This document shows positions 16,278 to 24,041 of a stretch of DNA of 48,170 bases, in pieces (the first letter of the stretch is position 1; each line of letters starts with the position of its first letter). The position numbers were made by a program, and so were the translations under genes. The stretch comes from Acidobacteriota bacterium (GTDB lineage: Bacteria; Acidobacteriota; Terriglobia; Terriglobales; Acidobacteriaceae): assembly GCA_018268775.1 (NCBI GenBank), contig JAFDVV010000019.1, positions 220,483 through 268,652 on the forward strand, read 5' to 3'. The notes beneath the pieces were generated by a model. The model did not search any database. It was not told the DNA's origin and saw only the letters and a program-made list of their open reading frames with translations.

Positions 16278-18257
16278 TCAAATCCTCGGCCCAAAAGTAA
16301 AGGTCTCCTGCTTCTCAGAATCCGCTTCCGGCGTTGGGGCTGACTGTGGCCGTTTCCGCTCCGCAACCCGTATAGCTGGCACCGCGCGGTCGGCAGCGAC
16401 CGTCTCGTCCACAGCAGACGGTTCCTTGCGCAGGCCCCGGACGATATAGTCGTCCTCCAAACGCTCGATAAGCTTTGGCTTCGTCGGCGCAATTTCGAGC
16501 TTTGGAAAGGAAAACTGGGCAACATAATTTCCATGTTTCAGATAGGCGTGCAATGGCTCCAGGCCGCTGATTTCGGAATCGAGCACAAGCGGCTCCGTCT
16601 GTCTGTCGAGTGCGAAGTTACGCCCGCTGCGGCTGCCGTCGTAGTGCGTCTCCTTCATACGTTCAATCTCCACCTTACCGATGGCGCGGCTGACCCATTC
16701 CGCCGCATCCGGTTCGCTGGTTTTGAGAAAAATCTTAGTTGCCGGCTGCGAAAGCATGACCTCGGCAAGATGCCCATAGATCACCTCAAGCTGGGCTTTT
16801 CCCTGAAAGCCCAGGACAATTGGATTGCGGGACTTGCGGTTCTCCGTGATGGCGGTATGGAGCTGCGGCAGTTTTTGCAAACTGGCCAGTTCGTCCAGCA
16901 CAAACCAGACCGGATGCTGGTCGGGCTTTGGCGCACTGAGCAGCCGGAGGACCAGCATGTCAATCCAAAGACTATGCAGTGGGCGGAGAGCCTCACGCTC
17001 GGCGGGCTGCGATGTAATGAATATCCATCCCTGCCGCTTCTCCGACCACTCGCGGGCCGTCCATTCGCTTTTGGCCTCGGTCTTCCTGGGCAGCAGGCGA
17101 AAGCTGTCGGCAACGAGGCTCAAAGAGCCGAGAACACCGGAGCGCTGCTGCGGGGCGGACGGTTCAATCAGAGATGCAAGTTCCGTTCCTTTGACGCGGC
17201 GGTCAATCTCTTCCGGGTTTGACATCCACTGGATCAACTGTTGTGGCGTCGGCAGGTCGAGCAGGAGATGGGCGAAGATCTTCTGCGGACTTTCAATAAA
17301 GAACTCGCCCTTTTTGTCGCTCGTCGGCTGGAAGAGAGAAGCGGCAACGGTGCGTGCTTCCGCACGCCGTAACAGTTCTTCCGATGGTCCCCAATAAGGG
17401 CAGCGGCGATCCAGCGGGTTAAGTACGATGTCGCCGCGTTCTTCGTCGTAAAACCGCTCGATGAACTCGCAGGCCGGATCATAAAGGATGGCGGAATGGC
17501 CGCGCGCCTGAATCTGCCGCAGCATCTGCATGATGATGGCGGTCTTGCCGCTGCCCGTGTCCCCGATGATCTCGAAATGCTGGTCTTCGGCCCGGATTGG
17601 GATGCGGAGCATTTCTTTGCCGCCATCGGTCTTGATGCCGATGCCCGTCCCCTGAAATGCCTTGTTGAACTCCTTCGGCGCGACCAGAACCGGTCCTTTT
17701 AATCGCCGCCCGTACTTCATTTCCTTGCGGCGGCGGATGTCTTTGGCGATGGAAAATGGAAGCTGAACAAGGAGTGTCAGCAACCCGAATATCAGTGGCC
17801 ACTTGAAAAGGTCTGCGAGGCCCGTACCGCCGTAGACCTGCCGCTTCAGATAGGTATGGAGCGACTTGTTTTGGTAGGAACTGAGAGCACCGCGGTAGAG
17901 AAATACCATCCCTCCTCGTTTGGCTACAGGCGAAAGTGCCAAGGGCAGCGGTTTGCCGCCGGGTTGCGGTGTCGAGCCAGACGCAACGTCCGGTTCACTT
18001 GCATACCAGGCGTGTCCTTTGCCGTCCGAAGTCATGAGCATCCGGTATTTGCGCGATGCGCGAAAACTGGGAACGGTACTCGCCTTGACGTAGGCCGGAA
18101 GATAAAACTTTTCGAGTGGAGTGAGCGCAAAGACGAAGTGGACATAGAGAAAGACTCCAGTCGCAATCAACGCCAGAAACACCGCGCCATAGCTATAGAT
18201 GGGATTGTGCGGCGGCCAAATGATCGTCTCTCGTCTCCCCCAGTGGGTCTCAGGCAT
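16278..18257 (-). CDS. Type IV coupling protein (TrwB/TraD/VirD4-like)
   Basis: A 659-residue inner-membrane ATPase that brings the relaxase-DNA complex to the secretion channel. It has two N-terminal membrane helices (about 21-45 and 152-171) with a periplasmic loop between, then Walker A GDTGSGKT (232-239), DPACEF, and Walker B-like VWFVLDELASL. The loop is longer than in TrwB. The start is set by GGAG upstream of ATGCCTGAGAC and overlaps the stop of the MobC-like gene by eight bases. A longer in-frame ATG lies inside the upstream gene and was not used. Confidence 0.93.
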   Translation of the reverse strand: MPETHWGRRETIIWPPHNPIYSYGAVFLALIATGVFLYVHFVFALTPLEKFYLPAYVKASTVPSFRASRKYRMLMTSDGKGHAWYASEPDVASGSTPQPGGKPLPLALSPVAKRGGMVFLYRGALSSYQNKSLHTYLKRQVYGGTGLADLFKWPLIFGLLTLLVQLPFSIAKDIRRRKEMKYGRRLKGPVLVAPKEFNKAFQGTGIGIKTDGGKEMLRIPIRAEDQHFEIIGDTGSGKTAIIMQMLRQIQARGHSAILYDPACEFIERFYDEERGDIVLNPLDRRCPYWGPSEELLRRAEARTVAASLFQPTSDKKGEFFIESPQKIFAHLLLDLPTPQQLIQWMSNPEEIDRRVKGTELASLIEPSAPQQRSGVLGSLSLVADSFRLLPRKTEAKSEWTAREWSEKRQGWIFITSQPAEREALRPLHSLWIDMLVLRLLSAPKPDQHPVWFVLDELASLQKLPQLHTAITENRKSRNPIVLGFQGKAQLEVIYGHLAEVMLSQPATKIFLKTSEPDAAEWVSRAIGKVEIERMKETHYDGSRSGRNFALDRQTEPLVLDSEISGLEPLHAYLKHGNYVAQFSFPKLEIAPTKPKLIERLEDDYIVRGLRKEPSAVDETVAADRAVPAIRVAERKRPQSAPTPEADSEKQETFTFGPRI

Positions 18258-18651
18258 AGGGCTGCTCCTTCTTCTCCGCGCCATGCTGCATAATGACTGC
18301 GCGGGCGGCATGGTGTTTGTTGGCCTTCACCCGTCGCATCAGCTCTTCATACTGACTAGGCGTCATCTGTTCACCACACGCGACAGCCTGCAGCACATCG
18401 GTCAGGAACAGTTGCAGACCCACAATTTCGGTCATTAGCGCTTCGGCACCGATCAGATCGCTCGACGATTTCGCCTCGCGTAGAAGCGCATCCCGCGCCC
18501 ATTCGCTCGGTGTTTTACCCGACGCTGAGGCCGCACCTTCAATCAGTATTTCCTCATCGTGGGTCAGCTTCGTGCTGAGGTTGTGCGAGCGACGGTCACG
18601 TCCTCGCAATTTGTCTGCGTCCCGTTCCGGCATCGGATGAATAGTTGTCAT
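18250..18651 (-). CDS. MobC-like relaxosome accessory protein
   Basis: A 133-residue protein. Its centre, STKLTHDEEILIEGAASASGKTPSEWARDALLREA, has the ribbon-helix-helix-like look of plasmid mobilisation MobC/MbeC proteins. A helical C-terminal part follows (MTPSQYEELMRRVKANKHHAARAVIMQ). It sits directly between the oriT candidate and the coupling-protein gene, the expected place for an oriT-binding auxiliary protein. The start is the ATG preceded by AGAGG; an ATG eight codons earlier has no such site. Family assignment is moderate. Confidence 0.7.
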   Translation of the reverse strand: MTTIHPMPERDADKLRGRDRRSHNLSTKLTHDEEILIEGAASASGKTPSEWARDALLREAKSSSDLIGAEALMTEIVGLQLFLTDVLQAVACGEQMTPSQYEELMRRVKANKHHAARAVIMQHGAEKKEQPYA

Positions 18652-18836
18652 TGGCGACCTCTGAAGATCGTGCAACCCGGTATCTGCCCAGATACCGGGT
18701 TGCGCGATCTGCGCGTATTTTCAGTGGTATCTGAAGAGATACCAAAGTATCTGGGCAGTTCCCTTGAAGGGGTGGAGTGTCGAAATAAACCCGGTGCGCA
18801 GCACCGTCTGTGCTCCACCACGGATTCTGATGGAGT
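18652..18836. other. Candidate origin of transfer (oriT)
   Basis: A 185-bp gap between two relaxosome-type genes is dense in symmetry. It holds a perfect 15-bp inverted repeat with a 2-bp spacer (18672-18703), a gcgc-gatct-gcgc hairpin (18702-18714) directly followed by gtattttcagtgg, a 7-bp repeat ggtatct-gaag-agatacc (18726-18743), a further tatctgg copy at 18748, and a hairpin at 18792-18806 inside a ggtggag/ctccacc pair (18771-18819). The hairpin followed by GCGTATT resembles, from memory, the R388 nic region, which fits a MobF relaxase. The nic position itself is not certain. Confidence 0.7.
18672..18703. repeat. Perfect 15-bp inverted repeat in the oriT candidate
   Basis: Arms gcaacccggtatctg and cagataccgggttgc are separated by cc. 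The inner ggtatct recurs at 18726 and its complement at 18737, so the repeat probably contains binding sites for a ribbon-helix-helix protein. Confidence 0.85.
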
Positions 18837-19151
18837 TCATGCCTTCTGAACCCGCAACGATTCACTGAATTCCATCCCGGCAATAGGCTTCTTGGGAGCC
18901 TGCTCAACCCCATCGGAAACGGAGGCTCTGCGGATACGGAGAGTCGGCGTGACGTGAGCTGCCTGCGGAGTCTTCAGAAACTCCTGAAAGTCGCGGTCCT
19001 TGGTGAAGACATAAGCAAGTGCTTTGTCCACAATCTCGTCAGCGGAAGCGTGGAGGAAAGCGGCGTACTGGTCGATCTGCCCGGCGGTAGTTTCGTCGAG
19101 CCGGATCGTGGCTGTGATCTGGCGGATTTGAACGATCTCAAGCAGCGGCAT
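18837..19151 (-). CDS. Ribbon-helix-helix protein, probable oriT-binding relaxosome component
   Basis: A 104-residue protein with an N-terminal strand then two helices (ITATIRLDETTAGQIDQYAAFLHASADEIVDKALAYVF), the pattern of MetJ/Arc-type DNA-binding proteins such as TrwA. The C-terminal half is low-complexity and charged. It ends one base before the oriT candidate and overlaps the preceding hypothetical gene by 14 bases, so it is translated within the virB11 operon. A role at oriT is inferred from fold and location; an operon autoregulator is an alternative, and TrwA-type proteins do both. Confidence 0.7.
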   Translation of the reverse strand: MPLLEIVQIRQITATIRLDETTAGQIDQYAAFLHASADEIVDKALAYVFTKDRDFQEFLKTPQAAHVTPTLRIRRASVSDGVEQAPKKPIAGMEFSESLRVQKA

Positions 19152-19404
19152 GATGAGGCTCCTTGCGGTGTGGCTTCAGGTTCGGTTTCGTGGTGTGTAT
19201 TTGCTGCTGTGCAGCCCAGAGAATTTCAGTGGCATAAGCCCTGCCATCGGCGCTCGAAAACTCGAACCGATGCCGGACTTCCAGCATGGTCAGAACGTCT
19301 GCAATCGGCGCGCCTTGGGCCAGCCAGAGATTGGCCGAAGCGATGTCGGCGAGCCGTCTCGCTCCCATGCCGAAATGCTCCCGTTTGCGAGTTATTTTCA
19401 GCAT
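19138..19404 (-). CDS. Hypothetical protein between virB11 and the ribbon-helix-helix gene
   Basis: An 88-residue protein I do not recognise. It has the phrase RLADIASANLWLAQGAPIADVLTMLEVRHRFEFSSADGRAYATEILWAAQQQI and a basic, histidine-containing tail. There is no signal peptide or membrane segment. It overlaps virB11 by seven bases and the next gene by 14, so tight coupling argues that it is real. Its role is probably in transfer DNA processing or control, by position only. Confidence 0.65.
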   Translation of the reverse strand: MLKITRKREHFGMGARRLADIASANLWLAQGAPIADVLTMLEVRHRFEFSSADGRAYATEILWAAQQQIHTTKPNLKPHRKEPHHAAA

Positions 19405-20381
19405 GGAATCGCCTCCAGTTCCGCCCGTGCATCGGCTTGGAATGCGTACTCGACCAAAAACTGGCGCGAGCGGCGGTCGTAATCAGCCACTCGGAGCACT
19501 TCGTTGACCATGCGGCATCCCGGCTGGCGCTCGATATGGACGACGTAATCGACCGCCTCCCCGATCTCGGCTTCAATGTCCTCGTAGCTCGCTTGCGAAT
19601 GGCTGCGGAGTACGAGATTGGCAAAGCGGCGTAGCGCCTTGATCGCAGAGTTTGCATGAATGGTCGCGAGCGACCCAGAATGCCCGGTGTTGAAGGAGTC
19701 GAGCAGCGTCCGCGCCTCTGCCCCGCGCACCTCGCCCAGAATGATCCGGTCGGGTCGGAATCGGAGAGCATCCTTCAGCAAATCATCGAACGATACGGGT
19801 GTCTTGAACGTATGCATCTGCGATTCGGTGGCGACGATGTTCGGCTTCCGAATCTGAAGCTCCTGCGTGTCCTCGATCACCACGAGGCGTTCCTCGTCCG
19901 GAATGGCGTCGGCGAGAATCCGTAGCAGAGTTGTTTTGCCCGATCCTGTTCCGCCGCTTATCAGCAGGGTTTTGCCCGCCTGAATCTGCTCAGCAAGGAA
20001 CTCGGCAAGCGGTCGCGTCAGCGTGCCGCGAGCGATGAGGTCCTCGATGGTGAAATGGCGGCTGTTGAACTTACGGATGGCAACGGCCGGGGCGGGGGCG
20101 ACCACCGGCGGAATCCATACTGCAATCCGGCTTCCATCCGGAAGCTGCGCATGGAGCCTTGGGTTGTCTTCGTCGAGCCTCTTGCCGAGGTGGTTGGCGA
20201 TCACTTCCAGACCGGTGCGCAGGCTCCCGGCCTCAAAGAAGATTCCGGGCTGCGGAAGCATTTCGCCGGCGCGCTCGGCATACCAGGTCGCATTGGGATT
20301 TCCCATGATTTCGCTCACCTCGTCATCGAGCAGAAGCGGCTCGATGGGGCGGAGAAACGGGCGTAGTAACTCGAAGCTCAT
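19398..20381 (-). CDS. virB11: VirB11/TrbB-type secretion ATPase
   Basis: A 327-residue hexameric traffic ATPase of the type IV secretion system. It has an N-terminal domain with PLLLDDEVSEIMGNPN, Walker A GGTGSGKTT (143-151), the Asp box VVIEDTQEL, Walker B-like FRPDRIILGEVRGAEA and the His box TGHSGSLATIHAN. The start MSFELL is chosen by family length; no good Shine-Dalgarno site precedes it, and a TTG seven codons upstream is possible. It follows ssb by 67 bp, apart from the main virB block. Confidence 0.93.
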   Translation of the reverse strand: MSFELLRPFLRPIEPLLLDDEVSEIMGNPNATWYAERAGEMLPQPGIFFEAGSLRTGLEVIANHLGKRLDEDNPRLHAQLPDGSRIAVWIPPVVAPAPAVAIRKFNSRHFTIEDLIARGTLTRPLAEFLAEQIQAGKTLLISGGTGSGKTTLLRILADAIPDEERLVVIEDTQELQIRKPNIVATESQMHTFKTPVSFDDLLKDALRFRPDRIILGEVRGAEARTLLDSFNTGHSGSLATIHANSAIKALRRFANLVLRSHSQASYEDIEAEIGEAVDYVVHIERQPGCRMVNEVLRVADYDRRSRQFLVEYAFQADARAELEAIPC

Positions 20382-20448
20382 CGCGGGGGTTTCCAGCAAG
20401 GAAGCCCAGCGTGGAGCCGGGCTTCCGGAAATGAGGAAGAAGCGGCGG

Positions 20449-20838
20449 TTAGGCCGCCTCTTCCTCGGGGTTGAAGTCATCGCCTGGCGCTTCTTCCGGG
20501 CCGGCCTTCTCTGCACGGTCGAGCTTCAGGATCGAAGAGACGCGCACTTCCCAGATGCGTTGCTTCTGGCTGGTCTTCTTGTCCACCCGTTCGCGGCTGC
20601 GCAACTCGCCTTCGACGGACAGATGCACGCCTTTCTTCAGGGTCTTGGCGTAGTCGGCCAGCTTGCCCCACGCGATGCAGCGGTGCCACTCGGTGTGGTC
20701 GATGTACTTGCCGGTCGCCTTGTCCTTGTATGAGCTTTTGGTGGCGAGTGACAGGGCTGTGAAGCTCGCGTTCTTGGTAGCTACGGTGGTGGCGTCTTGA
20801 CCGAGGAATCCGATAAGCGTGATGCGGTTCTGATACAT
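20449..20838 (-). CDS. ssb: Single-stranded DNA-binding protein carried by the element
   Basis: A 129-residue OB-fold protein. MYQNRITLIGFLGQDATT and TEWHRCIAWGKLADYAKTLKKGVHLSVEGELRSR are standard SSB phrases. The C-terminal tail is acidic (GDDFNPEEEAA) but does not end in the usual DIPF, so interaction with host SSB partners may differ. AGGAG precedes the ATG. ICE- and plasmid-borne ssb genes help protect entering single strands. The gene is preceded by a long gene-free region with hairpins. Confidence 0.93.
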   Translation of the reverse strand: MYQNRITLIGFLGQDATTVATKNASFTALSLATKSSYKDKATGKYIDHTEWHRCIAWGKLADYAKTLKKGVHLSVEGELRSRERVDKKTSQKQRIWEVRVSSILKLDRAEKAGPEEAPGDDFNPEEEAA

Positions 20839-20912
20839 GGTGAAGTCTCCTGAGTTGAATTCCCGGATTGACCGGGTCACCCATTGGCGAAGCCTGAGCG
20901 AGATACCGGGGT

Positions 20913-20941
20913 CCCCGGCACGCCGTCGTTGCGTGCTGGGG
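20913..20941. repeat. REP-like hairpin, copy 1
   Basis: An 11-bp stem with one mismatch (ccccggcacgc / gcgtgctgggg) around a cgtcgtt loop, with ggggt before and tggt after. It matches copy 2 in stem, loop and flanks. Confidence 0.75.
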
Positions 20942-21038
20942 TGGTAGTGGGCCATGCTCCCAAGTGCCAAGCCGCGCTTTCTTGGAGGGCGCCCTTTAGG
21001 GAGGAACCAAGACCCGAAGGGCGGCGAATTTCTGGGGT

Positions 21039-21067
21039 CCCCAGCACGCGATCGTTGCGTGATGGGG
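21039..21067. repeat. REP-like hairpin, copy 2
   Basis: An 11-bp stem with one mismatch (ccccagcacgc / gcgtgatgggg) around a gatcgtt loop, preceded by tggggt and followed by tggt as in copy 1. It lies 126 bp from copy 1 in the same orientation. I recall similar hairpins dispersed in Acidobacteria genomes. Confidence 0.75.
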
Positions 21068-21397
21068 TGGTGAGCCGAAGCAGAGCGACGCCGTGCCGCC
21101 GGGCGCATGTATAGCCCCGAAGCGTGTGACCGGACAAGCAAGGGAGAGGCACGGGAGACAAAGCGCTTCATGGATCGCATCGCCAGAGTCTTCCTCGTAG
21201 CCTCCAACGCCGCACTCCACGGAGCGAAATCGCTCTGCTCCCACCTGCACAAGGAGAAGGCGAGCGGATCGGCCAGACCGTCTCGCCTGCGTCGCTTTAG
21301 ACTGCCAGAGCGCGGAAGATCCAAGGGTGCATTCTGGCTGGAAAATGTGCGCCGCGTTGGACATGAAGACTGCCTCGCTTTGGGAAGTACGCTTCTC

Positions 21398-22066
21398 TTA
21401 CTCGAACGCCTGGTCTGCCCGGAAGCGGACGATGGTCAATCCCAGAGGATTGACGGCAAACTCGTTGTTCTTGACCTTGTCCCGGAAGACATAGGTCACG
21501 CTGGCGGTCCATTGCTCCCGCTTAAGCACGGAGTTGTCCGCCGGGTTCGTGAATACTCTCTCGAACTCAATTCGCGCTGAATACGGTGATTGCCGCAGGT
21601 CATCGAGGATCACGTTCTTCACCTGGACATCGACGAAGGGCAGCGAGCTGTCGGTCGAGTATTTACTGATCGTTCCATCCTTCCGCTCCTGGTCGATGAC
21701 AGCGTGCTGCACGTCGCCATTCAGGAAATAGAGAGCATCGGTCTGATCGCGCTCGATGGTGAAGCGGTTCCGGCTGAAATAGAGCTCGGCCCACCGCGTC
21801 AGGTAATACTTGTTTTCGGCCTCCTGCGGGCGGTATTGGAAATTGCGGTAGTCAATCGCTTCGGCCCGGCCCACTTCGTTGATGCGGATGATGAGAGGGT
21901 GCATACTGGCAAGCGCCTTCTGGCTCCGAAACACCAGGCCAGCGAGGATGAGGCAAACGACGGCCAGAATCAGAATCGTGATCTTGAGCCATGTGTTCAT
22001 CACCAGCGGATCGCCGTACTGTTCGAGGTAGCGTTCCGCCGCGCGGGTGATCTCAACTGAAGCCAT
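21398..22066 (-). CDS. virB8: VirB8/TrbF-type inner-membrane secretion protein
   Basis: A 222-residue bitopic protein that nucleates the secretion core. It has a short cytoplasmic N-terminus (EITRAAERYLEQYGDPLVMNTWLK), one membrane helix (about 26-46) and a periplasmic NTF2-like domain ending with NEFAVNPLGLTIVRFRADQAFE, a phrase typical of TrbF-branch VirB8. GGAGG lies seven bases before the chosen ATG; the ATG four codons earlier contains that site and was rejected. It is the last gene of the main virB block. Confidence 0.93.
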   Translation of the reverse strand: MASVEITRAAERYLEQYGDPLVMNTWLKITILILAVVCLILAGLVFRSQKALASMHPLIIRINEVGRAEAIDYRNFQYRPQEAENKYYLTRWAELYFSRNRFTIERDQTDALYFLNGDVQHAVIDQERKDGTISKYSTDSSLPFVDVQVKNVILDDLRQSPYSARIEFERVFTNPADNSVLKREQWTASVTYVFRDKVKNNEFAVNPLGLTIVRFRADQAFE

Positions 22067-22083
22067 AGACGCCTCCATTCTGT

Positions 22084-22938
22084 CTAAACCATCTTTAGAA
22101 ATGCCGCGGTGATGAATCCCCCCGCGCCGATTCCGTGCCCTCCGACGTGACCGGAGAACAGAGAAGCGGTCATCGTGGGAATCTTCAGCAGAATGAAACC
22201 AGCGACAAAACATAGAATCAGCAGACCGGGCATGAGGTAGACCAGATGGGAGGCGCTATCAGCGTGCATCGCTCCGCTCGTAAGATACGTAATGAGCAGA
22301 TGGCTGATAACGCTCATCGTTGCCGCCGCTACAACCTTATAAAACTCGAAACCGACGAATGCCTTGAGCCATCCCCAGAAGAGGAATTCGGTTTTATTGA
22401 AGACCATCCACGGGATGAACACGGGGCCGACCAAGCCAACGATTGTTGCTCCGATCGCGCCATAGGCAATGATTACGCCGATCAATGCGGTAAGGATGCT
22501 GAGGATGACCTGCACTGTGTAGGTGCAGAGCAGCGTATAAGGCTCCGTGAACGAGGGAGACAGCGCTCCAATCTTACTCAGAGCAGCATGGATTGTGTTT
22601 TGCACCTCCTGGGTTGAGTCGCTGCCAATGTAATCGACTAGGCTGCTGGTGCCACCGCTAACGAAGCCCTTGAGCGAATACCCTATGCCCGGAATTGAGC
22701 CGTCATAAAACCTCACGAAACAGTAGGCGAACGTGATAAGCAGAAAAAAGTTCAGGAACTTCGCCACATTGAAGCCGGAGCCGCCCTGCGCGGAGGCGAG
22801 CGCCTCTTGAACGCCGAACCAGACCAGCATGATGGTGGCGAGTGAAAGCACCATGTGTAGGCCAAGCGCGTCCATTGATGGCGAGGCCGTTGCCGTCAGG
22901 TTCTCGCAACCGTTTTTGATGAGAATGAGGAAGTCCAT
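22084..22938 (-). CDS. virB6: VirB6/TrbL-type polytopic inner-membrane secretion protein
   Basis: A 284-residue protein with about six hydrophobic helices (for example LGLHMVLSLATIMLVWFGV, VILSILTALIGVIIAYGAIGA and VYLMPGLLILCFVAGFILLKIP) and a conserved middle WGWLKAFVGFEFYKV. It forms part of the inner-membrane channel. AGGAGAACAGGT precedes the ATG. The gene lies 17 bp after virB5 and 17 bp before virB8. Confidence 0.9.
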   Translation of the reverse strand: MDFLILIKNGCENLTATASPSMDALGLHMVLSLATIMLVWFGVQEALASAQGGSGFNVAKFLNFFLLITFAYCFVRFYDGSIPGIGYSLKGFVSGGTSSLVDYIGSDSTQEVQNTIHAALSKIGALSPSFTEPYTLLCTYTVQVILSILTALIGVIIAYGAIGATIVGLVGPVFIPWMVFNKTEFLFWGWLKAFVGFEFYKVVAAATMSVISHLLITYLTSGAMHADSASHLVYLMPGLLILCFVAGFILLKIPTMTASLFSGHVGGHGIGAGGFITAAFLKMV

Positions 22939-22955
22939 ACCTGTTCTCCTGGTCT

Positions 22956-23765
22956 TCAGTAATGGAAGGCCCACTCGGTGCCTGCGCTCGTCTGTTGCGG
23001 CGTGATTTCATTGAAGTTCTGCTGATAGCCGTTGCCGGTCTGAAACAGCGATTTAAGATTGTCCTGTTGCACCTTCTGGCCGACCATCTGTTGCAACGCC
23101 TGTGCTTCGAGGATCTGGTTAGTCTCTTGCTGCGAGCGCAGCTCGATCAGCAGGGCTTGATTAATCCGCTGTAAGGTAGCCATCTCGGTGTGCTGGGATG
23201 GGTCGGTGGAATGACTGGCGGCTTCTAGTCGGCTGATGTCAGCCACTCGTTGCGCAGAGTCCGCCCGGATTGTGCCAATCGTTCCGATGTTGGTGGCGTT
23301 GACAGCGTTAGCGAGATCGACAGTCGCACCCTGTGCCGCCATCTCCCGCTGGCCCTGCGGGCTGAGGGAACTGTATCCGACGATGCGCCCTGTCGTGTCG
23401 ATGCTTGCGGCTTGGGCCGCCGCTTTCGCACCATAACCGGTGGAAGCTGCGTTCATCCAGACTAAAGAGTTGCCGTAAGTATTGGCCGGTCGAATGAGCG
23501 TGGTCCACTGCTGTCGCCCTAGATTGCTGTAGGTGGTATAGAGCGTCTGCGGAAGGCTCGCCATTTGTCGCGCAAGATTGTAGGCGGCGATGACGTTTCG
23601 GGTGGTCGCAACCGTGGTCGTGTAGATTTGGTTGGCCTGGGCAATTTGTTGGACGGCGTGTGCCGACTGTGTCGGATCGAAAACGATCCCAGAACCGAAC
23701 TGAGCGTTGGCGGGCGACACTCCGAGTATCGCCGCCAAAATGGCGGCCGTGAGTAAGGTCTTCAT
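22956..23765 (-). CDS. trbJ: TrbJ/VirB5-type periplasmic secretion protein
   Basis: A 269-residue exported protein with a Sec signal (about 1-22, ending ANAQ). The start of the mature part, GSGIVFDPTQSAHAVQQIAQANQIY, is the hallmark of TrbJ. A helical body and a helical, Gln-rich C-terminal region (LRSQQETNQILEAQALQQMVGQKVQQ) follow. VirB5-type proteins sit at the pilus tip or help assemble it. It is placed between the small lipoprotein and virB6, as in trb operons. Confidence 0.92.
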   Translation of the reverse strand: MKTLLTAAILAAILGVSPANAQFGSGIVFDPTQSAHAVQQIAQANQIYTTTVATTRNVIAAYNLARQMASLPQTLYTTYSNLGRQQWTTLIRPANTYGNSLVWMNAASTGYGAKAAAQAASIDTTGRIVGYSSLSPQGQREMAAQGATVDLANAVNATNIGTIGTIRADSAQRVADISRLEAASHSTDPSQHTEMATLQRINQALLIELRSQQETNQILEAQALQQMVGQKVQQDNLKSLFQTGNGYQQNFNEITPQQTSAGTEWAFHY

Positions 23766-23783
23766 CGTCTCTCCTTTAGCGCG

Positions 23784-24032
23784 TTACTGCTTCGAGCGTT
23801 CCGCTTGAAGCCGATCTGATGCTTCCTTCAACCTTTTGCTCTCGTCAGCGCATTTGGGACTGAGGTTCTTTGGGAGATTCAGCATCTCCGCAGCGCAGTC
23901 CTTCGCGAACTGTTGGTTGATCTCGTCATACTGCTTCTGGAGGTCCGCCAACTTTGCCTGATGGCTCTGGCATCCAGTAATCGCGATGCCAAGAATCGCA
24001 GTGGATACAGCGAAGATTGCGGTACGGCGCAT
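23784..24032 (-). CDS. Small lipoprotein, TrbK/VirB7-like position
   Basis: An 82-residue lipoprotein with lipobox ending AITGC (Cys21), followed by a helical, charged domain with two further cysteines (KDCAAEML and SPKCADESK) that could form a disulfide. Next to TrbJ, such small lipoproteins are usually called TrbK (entry exclusion) or play the VirB7 part of supporting VirB9. The sequence does not decide between them. Confidence 0.75.
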   Translation of the reverse strand: MRRTAIFAVSTAILGIAITGCQSHQAKLADLQKQYDEINQQFAKDCAAEMLNLPKNLSPKCADESKRLKEASDRLQAERSKQ

Positions 24033-24041
24033 ACTTCCTCC

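Larger units (their letters stand above)
20839..21397. other. 559-bp gene-free stretch upstream of ssb
   Basis: No frame here looks like a protein. It contains two REP-like hairpins, a motif ccaagtgccaa (20960-20970) also found upstream of ardC (6776-6786), and G+C-rich sequence. It must contain the promoter for ssb-virB11 unless they are read through from virB8, but no convincing -35/-10 pair was found. Confidence 0.6.

Noticed and set aside
21107..21580. Plus-strand open frames opposite virB8 and the upstream gap
   Set aside because: They are arginine-rich antisense frames with no motif, typical of G+C-rich shadow frames.
22063..22070. ccatagac at the virB8 start
   Set aside because: It overlaps the start codon and ribosome site of virB8 and is a single copy without a promoter, so it is probably a chance match to the regulator word.
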